A stretch of 62,449 nt of DNA from assembly GCF_000383675.1 (NCBI RefSeq), contig NZ_KB911831.1:1-62449 (forward strand), in the 5' to 3' direction. The position numbers were made by a program, and so were the translations under genes. The DNA comes from Terracoccus sp. 273MFTsu3.1 (GTDB lineage Bacteria > Actinomycetota > Actinomycetes > Actinomycetales > Dermatophilaceae). The notes under the pieces were generated by a model that saw only the letters and a program-made list of their open reading frames with translations, did not search any database and had not been told where the DNA came from. Below are positions 57,176 through 62,449 of this stretch, in pieces (position 1 is the stretch's first letter; each line of letters starts with the position of its first letter).

Positions 57176-57715
57176 TCAGCCCAGGTGGGCGGCGTCGATC
57201 GCCGACTGGAGGCTCTGCTGGTAGGCCTCGCTCGTGTAGGTGGCGCCGCTGACGACGTCGATCTGTGCCGACTGCGCAGCGAGGGCCTCGCGCCGCAGGG
57301 TCGGCGCGGCGCCGGCGCTGATGGACACCGACGTGCGCGAGCTGTCGGTGAGCTGGAGGGCGTGGACGTTGGTGATCTTCGTGCCCGTGAAGCTGACCCG
57401 CACCTGGACGGAGCCGTACTGCGTCCCGACGACGGCGCCGTCGACGGTGCCGGAGCGGGGTGCCGCGGGGGCTGCCTTCGAGGTGGTGCCCGACGTCGAG
57501 CCACGGGACGTCGTGGAGCCGCTCGGGGCCTTGGAGGACTTCGCGCTGCTGGACGGCTTCGGCGGCGCTGCGGCGACGGGCGTGCCGGCCTTGGCCGACG
57601 ACAGGATGTGGACGCCCGTCACGGCGGTGTGCTTCGGCGCGAGCCCGGTCGCCCACGACGCGCCCACCGTGACGATGCCGGCCAGGCCGACGAGGACAGT
57701 CGTTGCCTTCCTCAC
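57176..57715 (-). CDS. FMN-binding-domain protein, probable ferric-reductase partner
   Basis: A 179-residue exported or anchored protein. An N-terminal hydrophobic segment (TTVLVGLAGIVTVGASWATG) is followed by a Ser/Thr/Pro linker (PPKPSSSAKSSKAPSGSTTS) and an FMN_bind domain (TVDGAVVGTQYGSVQVRVSF to DVVSGATYTSEAYQQSLQSAI). SGATYTS resembles the covalent flavinylation motif ((S/T)GAT) modified by ApbE, though no apbE is in the window. The GTG start overlaps the upstream flavocytochrome stop (GTGA), so the two are coupled and probably pass electrons outward. Confidence 0.85.
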   Translation of the reverse strand: MRKATTVLVGLAGIVTVGASWATGLAPKHTAVTGVHILSSAKAGTPVAAAPPKPSSSAKSSKAPSGSTTSRGSTSGTTSKAAPAAPRSGTVDGAVVGTQYGSVQVRVSFTGTKITNVHALQLTDSSRTSVSISAGAAPTLRREALAAQSAQIDVVSGATYTSEAYQQSLQSAIDAAHLG

Positions 57716-59172
57716 CAGGAGAACCTTTCGTCGTGGATGTGGGACTTGGGGATGCCGCCCTCGAGGAGGCTGCGGTGGACGAGGTTCATCCAGCCTCCGG
57801 GGCCGCAGAGGTAGGCCTCGTGGCGGCGCAGGTCGGGGACGAGCTCGGCGAGCCGCTCGGCGTCGGGGACCGGCCGACCTCCGGAGTGGTCGGGCGGTAG
57901 CCACGAGCCGTCGACGGGCGGCCCGACAAGCAGGAGCAGCTGGTGGCCGCCGACGGCGGTCAGGTGCTCGAGCTCGTGGCGCAGTGCGAGCTGCGACTCG
58001 TCGTTGGCGCGGTAGACGACGGTGACGTCGCCGGGGCCGGCATGGCCATGGCGCACGAGCTCCTCGAGGATCGAGCGGACCGGTGTGACACCGATGCCGG
58101 CGGCGAGGAGCAGGACGCGGCGGCGGACGCGCTGGCGGGAGGTGAAGGCGCCGTAGGGGCCCTCGAAGAGGACGCGCGTGCCGGGCCGCAGGTGGGCCAG
58201 CCGGCTCGAGTGGTCGCCGAGCTCGCGCACCGTGATGCGCAGGCGACGGCCGTCGGGGGCGCTGGAGATCGACCACGGGTGGGCGGTCGCGAGCAGGCGG
58301 GGGCTGACGAAGCGCCAGTTGAGGTACTGCCCCGCCCGGACCGGGAGCCGGTCGAGGTGACGGCCCTTCATCCACACGGACCAGACACCCGGGGCCTCCT
58401 CGACGACGTCGGTGACGCGCAGGTCGTGGCGCAGGCTGCGGGCGACGGGGACGAGCAGGCGCCACCAGAGCACGCTGGCCGCGACGACCACGAAGAGGGT
58501 CCACCAGTAGGTGCGCACCCATTGCGAGGCGGTGAAGTCGGAGCCGATCGACAGCTCGTGCGGCACCGCGAGGACGACGGCGGCATACGCCGTCAGGTGC
58601 ACGAGGTGCCACCACTCGTAGGACAGGCGCCGGCGGGCGATGCTGACCGACGTCACCGCGATGACGACGAGCAGCGTGGTGGCGATGAAGGCGAAGAGGA
58701 GGTCGCTGCCACCGGTGAGGAGCCGGAACGACTCGACGACCGGTGCGAACGGGCCGTGCAGGTCGTCGCGCGCCGCGTAGCCGATGACGATGGCGCCGAC
58801 GTGCACGAGCACGAGCGGCACCGTGACGCGGCCGAGGATGCGGTGCGCCTTGAGGGCCCGGTCCATCCCGTAGACGCGGTCGATCCACGGCACGCGGGCG
58901 GCGAGGAGGAGCTGGATGAGCAGCAGGTCCATCGCGACGAGGCCGGTGAGGCGCCCGACGGCGATGAGGGTGGTGCTGCTCGTGCCGGCGACGAGGTCGT
59001 GGCTGCCCCCGCCGAGGAGGAACTGCGCCACGACGGCGAGCAGGCTCGCGATGGCCAGGGTCTCGAGGAGGTCGCCGGTGCGGGCCTGCCAGCGGCGGAA
59101 GTCCGCGCCGGCACGCAGGGCTCGACGGACCCGGCTCGGGGTCCCACGGTGTGGTGCGATGGTGGTGCTCAC
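57712..59172 (-). CDS. Ferric-reductase-like flavocytochrome (FRE/NOX type)
   Basis: A 486-residue protein. Six or more helices form a ferric-reductase-like membrane domain with candidate haem histidines (KAHRILGRVTVPLVLVHVG, YEWWHLVHLTAYAAV). A cytosolic FAD/NAD(P) reductase module follows: AGQYLNWRFVS and HPWSISSAPDG bind FAD, and LLAAGIGVTPVRSIL with YLCGPGGWM bind NAD(P)H. Electrons would go from NAD(P)H across the membrane to Fe(III) or to the downstream FMN-binding protein. GTG start. It is divergent from an OmpR-type two-component system, its likely regulator. Confidence 0.9.
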   Translation of the reverse strand: MSTTIAPHRGTPSRVRRALRAGADFRRWQARTGDLLETLAIASLLAVVAQFLLGGGSHDLVAGTSSTTLIAVGRLTGLVAMDLLLIQLLLAARVPWIDRVYGMDRALKAHRILGRVTVPLVLVHVGAIVIGYAARDDLHGPFAPVVESFRLLTGGSDLLFAFIATTLLVVIAVTSVSIARRRLSYEWWHLVHLTAYAAVVLAVPHELSIGSDFTASQWVRTYWWTLFVVVAASVLWWRLLVPVARSLRHDLRVTDVVEEAPGVWSVWMKGRHLDRLPVRAGQYLNWRFVSPRLLATAHPWSISSAPDGRRLRITVRELGDHSSRLAHLRPGTRVLFEGPYGAFTSRQRVRRRVLLLAAGIGVTPVRSILEELVRHGHAGPGDVTVVYRANDESQLALRHELEHLTAVGGHQLLLLVGPPVDGSWLPPDHSGGRPVPDAERLAELVPDLRRHEAYLCGPGGWMNLVHRSLLEGGIPKSHIHDERFSW

Positions 59173-59233
59173 CTAGACGATGGTGGGCAGCCGATCTCAG
59201 AAAGTTATGAGACACGAAGGGGAGGCTCGGGCC

Positions 59234-59905
59234 ATGACCGCGTCGCCGATCCGCCCACGGCTGCTCCTCGTCGAGGACGACCCCGACCTCTCGCAGATGC
59301 TCGCCGAGCTGCTCGGCGAGGAGGGGTATGCCGTCACGGCGGTCCGCGACGGACAGGCGGGCCTGCACCGTGGCCTCGTCGACGACTGGGACGTGCTCGT
59401 CGTCGACCGTGGGCTGCCGGGCATCGAGGGGGTCGACCTCGTGACGCGCCTGCGCTCGCGGGGCCTGACCGCGCCGGTGCTCTTCCTGACGGCGCGGGGG
59501 ACCGTGGCCGACCGCGTCGAGGGTCTCGACGCCGGTGCGCAGGACTACGTCGTCAAGCCCTTCGACGTCGACGAGGTGCTCGCCCGCCTGCGCGCCCTGC
59601 TGCGCCCGATGGGGGGCGCGGCCGGGGAGCTCGCCGTCGGGGCCCGGCGGCTCGTCGTCGCCGAGCAGCGGCTCGTCGGGGGTGACGGAGAGGTCATGCT
59701 GTCGGGTCGCGAGGCCCGTCTGCTCGAGACGCTGGCGCGCCGGCCCACGCGGGTCTTCACCCGGGACGAGCTGCTCGCCGCAGCCTTCGACAACGCCGAC
59801 ACGCTCGGTGCCGTCGACACGTACGTCTACTACCTGCGGCGCAAGCTCGGGAAGTCCGTCATCGAGACCGTGCACGGCGTCGGCTACCGGCTCGGGGCCT
59901 CCTGA
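59234..59905 (+). CDS. OmpR/PhoB-type response regulator
   Basis: A 223-residue regulator. The receiver has VEDDPDLS (13-20), phospho-acceptor Asp58 (LVVDRGLPG), Thr in FLTARG and Lys in YVVKPFD. The winged-helix output domain ends YVYYLRRKLGKSVIETVHGVGYRLG, standard for the family. The ATG at 59234 has GGGGAGG 9 bp upstream; an ATG at 59207 is possible. The kinase start overlaps its stop (TGATG). It is divergent from the flavocytochrome operon, about 60 bp apart. Confidence 0.93.
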   Translation: MTASPIRPRLLLVEDDPDLSQMLAELLGEEGYAVTAVRDGQAGLHRGLVDDWDVLVVDRGLPGIEGVDLVTRLRSRGLTAPVLFLTARGTVADRVEGLDAGAQDYVVKPFDVDEVLARLRALLRPMGGAAGELAVGARRLVVAEQRLVGGDGEVMLSGREARLLETLARRPTRVFTRDELLAAAFDNADTLGAVDTYVYYLRRKLGKSVIETVHGVGYRLGAS

Positions 59906-61152
59906 TGGGCCGGCGCTCGCGAGCGTCCGCAGGGGAGCGCGACCCGCTGCGACGGGCGTCGCGCTCGGTGGCTCTGCGCGTCGGAGCCACGACGGCGCTC
60001 GTCGTGCTTCTCGCCATCATCGGCACCGCCGTGCTCTTCGACCGGCAGCAGCTCGCCGAGATCCGCGGCCGCACCGAGACGACGGCCCGGACGGCGGACG
60101 ACGTCGTCGACTCCCCGCCGGGGACCTGGCTCGTCAAGCTGACCGACTCCGGTCACGAGGCGACACGGTCGATGCCCTCCGAGCTGGCCGCCGCGGCCTC
60201 GGCCGTCAGGCCGGACGTGTCGGGGCCGACGAGCCTCACGGCGGACGGGCGGTCGTGGCCGGCATGGGTCGACCGGCGCGAGGGGGTGCGCTACGTCGCC
60301 GTCTACGACATCCGCCTGCACACCGGCGAGGAGCAGCGGCTGCTCGTGTCGACGGCGGCGGCCGGGGTCGTCGGGGTGCTGTTGGCCGCACTGACCGGGC
60401 TGTTGGCTGGGCGGCGCGCGGTGCGGCCGCTCGGTGAGGCGATGGAGCTGCAGCGCCAGTTCGTCGCCGACGCGTCGCACGAGCTGCGCACGCCTCTGGC
60501 CGTCATCAGCACGCGGGCGCAGATGCTGCGACGACACGTCGCCGCGGATGTGGCTGCGGCAGATGGTGACCCGGCGGCCGCGCGGCGCCTGGCGGAGGTG
60601 GACCAGCTCGTCCACGACACCCAGGCGATGGCCGACGTCGTGTCCGACCTGCTGCTCTCGGCGCAGCTCGAGCACGTCGACGAGGTGGCCGAGCGGGTCG
60701 ACCTGGGTGCCCTCGCCTCGGAGGTCGTCAGGTCGCTCATGCCGTATGCCGCGGACCACGGGGTGACGCTCGTCGACGAGGCGTCCGGGGGCGGCGACGG
60801 CCTCGTGCAGGGAGTGCGGCCGAGTCTGCGCCGCTCGGTGCTGGCGCTCGTCGACAACGCGATCGCCCACTCCGAGAAGGGGACCCAGGTCGAGGTGCGG
60901 TCGGGGATCGAGGACGGTCAGGTGCGCGTCGACGTCGTAGACCACGGTGACGGGGTCGACGCTGCCGACGTCGAGAACCTGTCGCGACGCTTCTCCCGCG
61001 GTGACGGCGGCTCTGGAGGCCGGCGCGTCGGGCTCGGACTGGCGCTCGTGACCCAGATCGTCCGGTCGCACGGCGGCCGGCTCGAGGTGACGGAAACGCC
61101 TGGCGGGGGAGCGACCTTCTCGCTGCTCATCCCGGCTGCTGAACCCGGCTGA
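59905..61152 (+). CDS. Sensor histidine kinase of the OmpR-type system
   Basis: A 415-residue membrane kinase. The first helix is at about 22-45 (VALRVGATTALVVLLAIIGTAVLF), followed by an external sensor of about 100 residues and a second helix (TAAAGVVGVLLAALTGLLAG). The H-box DASHELRTPL contains His192. ATPase motifs are LALVDNAIAHS (N), VVDHGDGVDA (G1) and GGRRVGLGLALVTQIV (G2). Signal unknown; iron or redox is suggested by the neighbouring ferric-reductase genes. It ends before a hairpin terminator. Confidence 0.92.
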   Translation: MGRRSRASAGERDPLRRASRSVALRVGATTALVVLLAIIGTAVLFDRQQLAEIRGRTETTARTADDVVDSPPGTWLVKLTDSGHEATRSMPSELAAAASAVRPDVSGPTSLTADGRSWPAWVDRREGVRYVAVYDIRLHTGEEQRLLVSTAAAGVVGVLLAALTGLLAGRRAVRPLGEAMELQRQFVADASHELRTPLAVISTRAQMLRRHVAADVAAADGDPAAARRLAEVDQLVHDTQAMADVVSDLLLSAQLEHVDEVAERVDLGALASEVVRSLMPYAADHGVTLVDEASGGGDGLVQGVRPSLRRSVLALVDNAIAHSEKGTQVEVRSGIEDGQVRVDVVDHGDGVDAADVENLSRRFSRGDGGSGGRRVGLGLALVTQIVRSHGGRLEVTETPGGGATFSLLIPAAEPG

Positions 61153-61175
61153 GGGGCATCCCGCGCAGACGCAGA

Positions 61176-61207
61176 ACGGGCGCACCACGTCGTCGTGATG
61201 CGCCCGT
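61176..61207. terminator. Bidirectional hairpin after the kinase gene
   Basis: ACGGGCGCA (61176-61184) and TGCGCCCGT (61199-61207) pair perfectly, with an additional CAC/GTG closing inside the loop. It lies between the convergent kinase gene and the Ig-like-repeat protein gene. Confidence 0.8.
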
Positions 61208-61230
61208 CCCTCCCCTGCTCCTCGTGTCTG

Positions 61231-62449
61231 TTACTTCAGCTTGAAGTAGGCCGTGATCTTGCTGTCGTCCAGAGCGGTCATCGTGACCTGGTAGCAGGTA
61301 CCGACGGTGGCTTTCGGCGTCTGCCAATTCTGAATGAACTGACCGCCGCTGGTGTCGTACCGAAGGTTTGTGCCGCCGGTCGTGGTCATCTCGATGGCAT
61401 CCTCGGTAGGTGCAGTGCCGCAGGTGATCTGCTTGGCACCGAACGACTTCACTGCCGACACACTCGTCAGTTCGGTCGATCCGCTGAAGAGCTCGAACTT
61501 GAGCGGGACGGTCGAGCCGGCCTTGACCGTGTTGAGCACCGTGCTACCCATGTCAACAGGCTGGTAGAAGCCCTGGGTCGTCCAAGCGGCGATCGTGAAA
61601 CTGCCGCTCTTGCTGGCGGGCGTGTAGTCCGCGCTCCCGGCAAAGGACGCCAGCACAGCGACCGTGCCAACGCTCGTCACGTCGGTCGTGGCGCTCACCC
61701 CGCGGGTGTACGTGACAGCGACCGATGCGCCGGCGAGCTCGGCGCCGATGCCCTGCACAGCGGCAGTGCACGGATGTGCTGCTCCGTCGTAGACGACACC
61801 GGTCGGGCAGTTCAGGCTAACGGCAGGTGTGGCCTTGCCGATGGTGTAGGTCTTGCTGTCGTTGCTGGCGAGGTAGTTCGTGCTCGCGGCGTAGCTGGCG
61901 GAGCCCGTCGCGGTGCCGGCGTGGACGTTATTCGCGTAGGTGACTGGGAGGGTCTGGTCGAGCCCGGCCGGGCCGCTGACCTTCGCCGAGCACGGGGTGT
62001 ATGCCGCGCCGGTGTAGGTGAACGGGCCAGCGGTGCAGGTCACGACGGTGGTGGTCGCGGCCTTGGCGATGGTGAAGGTCTTCGAGTCGGTCGAGCCCTC
62101 GTGGTTGAGGTCGCCCTCGTATCCGGCGTACGCGCGGGCAGCTCCTGCATCGACGTTGGTCGCGGCATAGTCGACATCGAGTGCCAGGTCGAGCCCGGCC
62201 GGGCTGGTGACCTTGGCGGTGCACGGGGTGTGTGCCGTGCCGGTGTAGGTGAACGGGCCAGCGGTGCAGGTCACGACGGTGGTGGTCGCGGCCTTGGCGA
62301 TGGTGAAGGTCTTGCTGTCGTTGCTGGCGAGGTAGTTCGTGCTCGCGGCGTAGCTGGCGGAGCCCGTCGCGGTGCCGGCGTCGACGTTGTTCTCGTAGTC
62401 GACGCCGAGTGCCAGGTCGAGCCCGGCCGGGCTGGTGACCTTGGCGGTG
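61231..62449 (-). CDS. Secreted Ig-like-repeat protein with C-terminal PxKF domain (5' part outside window)
   Basis: The open frame runs off the window, leaving the last about 405 codons. At least three repeats of about 77 residues (KTFTIAKAATTTVVTCTAGP, FTYTGxAxTPCxAKV, SPAGLDLAL) resemble MBG/Ig-like domains; each has two Cys. The C-terminal part has GFYQPVD and NTVKAGSTVPLKFELF, the PxKF domain of secreted actinobacterial proteins, ending SKITAYFKLK. The DNA repeats are nearly identical (for example 62011-62084 against 62242-62315), so copy number may vary by recombination. G+C seems somewhat lower than neighbours. No catalytic motif; likely a surface or matrix protein. Confidence 0.8.
   Translation of the reverse strand, partial: TAKVTSPAGLDLALGVDYENNVDAGTATGSASYAASTNYLASNDSKTFTIAKAATTTVVTCTAGPFTYTGTAHTPCTAKVTSPAGLDLALDVDYAATNVDAGAARAYAGYEGDLNHEGSTDSKTFTIAKAATTTVVTCTAGPFTYTGAAYTPCSAKVSGPAGLDQTLPVTYANNVHAGTATGSASYAASTNYLASNDSKTYTIGKATPAVSLNCPTGVVYDGAAHPCTAAVQGIGAELAGASVAVTYTRGVSATTDVTSVGTVAVLASFAGSADYTPASKSGSFTIAAWTTQGFYQPVDMGSTVLNTVKAGSTVPLKFELFSGSTELTSVSAVKSFGAKQITCGTAPTEDAIEMTTTGGTNLRYDTSGGQFIQNWQTPKATVGTCYQVTMTALDDSKITAYFKLK

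Overview
The window is high-G+C actinobacterial chromosome (roughly 70 % G+C by eye). Gene families and gene order point to Micrococcales, most likely the Intrasporangiaceae/Dermatophilaceae group (Janibacter/Knoellia-like). That placement is inferred from protein character, not from a marker gene. I see no phage, transposase, integrase or CRISPR array. Many genes overlap by ATGA or GTGA, and several seem to be leaderless, with a TAnnnT box 6-9 bp before the start codon.

Layout. 1-6.4 kb: truncated intergenic repeat array, Eis-type acetyltransferase, two-gene ABC module, DUF3817 membrane protein, and a SnoaL-like/membrane-protein pair divergent from a TetR regulator across a clear operator. 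6.5-8.8 kb: ergothioneine genes egtD and egtB. 9-21 kb: dnaX, recR, DUF5063 protein and lysC, with dnaX and recR separated by a 6.6-kb block (LysR, MFS, methyltransferase, PlsC, Ni/Co transporter, aminotransferase). 21-31 kb: exported beta-propeller protein, topoisomerase IB, flavin-fold stress protein, DHA2 exporter, YbdK-type ligase, DinB protein, His-rich protein, tRNA-Pro, phosphoesterase and YqeY.

31.3-46.0 kb is a conserved actinobacterial block that parallels M. tuberculosis Rv3682 to Rv3671c in order and relative orientation: PonA2-type PBP, WhiB4/WblA, two Get3/ArsA-like ATPases, DUF4177, RidA, Nudix, MBL-fold hydrolase, Crp, Nth, CoA-type Nudix and MarP. Extra genes sit inside it: an alpha/beta hydrolase, a small P-loop kinase, and a pair of guanidino-chemistry-like genes (DUF1989 and GntA/YqcI family).

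46.2-53.2 kb: GNAT enzyme, then a tripartite tricarboxylate transporter operon (tctC-tctB-tctA) ending in a universal stress protein, divergent from its probable CitA/DctS-type two-component system. 53.3-62.4 kb: large secreted subtilase with FG-GAP repeats, a ferric-reductase-like flavocytochrome with an FMN-binding partner, an OmpR-type two-component system, and the 3' part of a secreted Ig-like-repeat protein with a PxKF C-terminus that runs off the window.

The most unusual signal is not a gene. The octamer CGGCATAC/GTATGCCG occurs 39 times by my manual count (about 2 expected), with no strand bias and often next to terminators. Twice an inverted pair of it forms the terminator-like stem, as uptake sequences do in Neisseria and Pasteurellaceae. 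Three further intergenic repeat families are present (CTCGAG-centred arrays, about 64-bp tandem hairpins, about 51-bp direct repeats).
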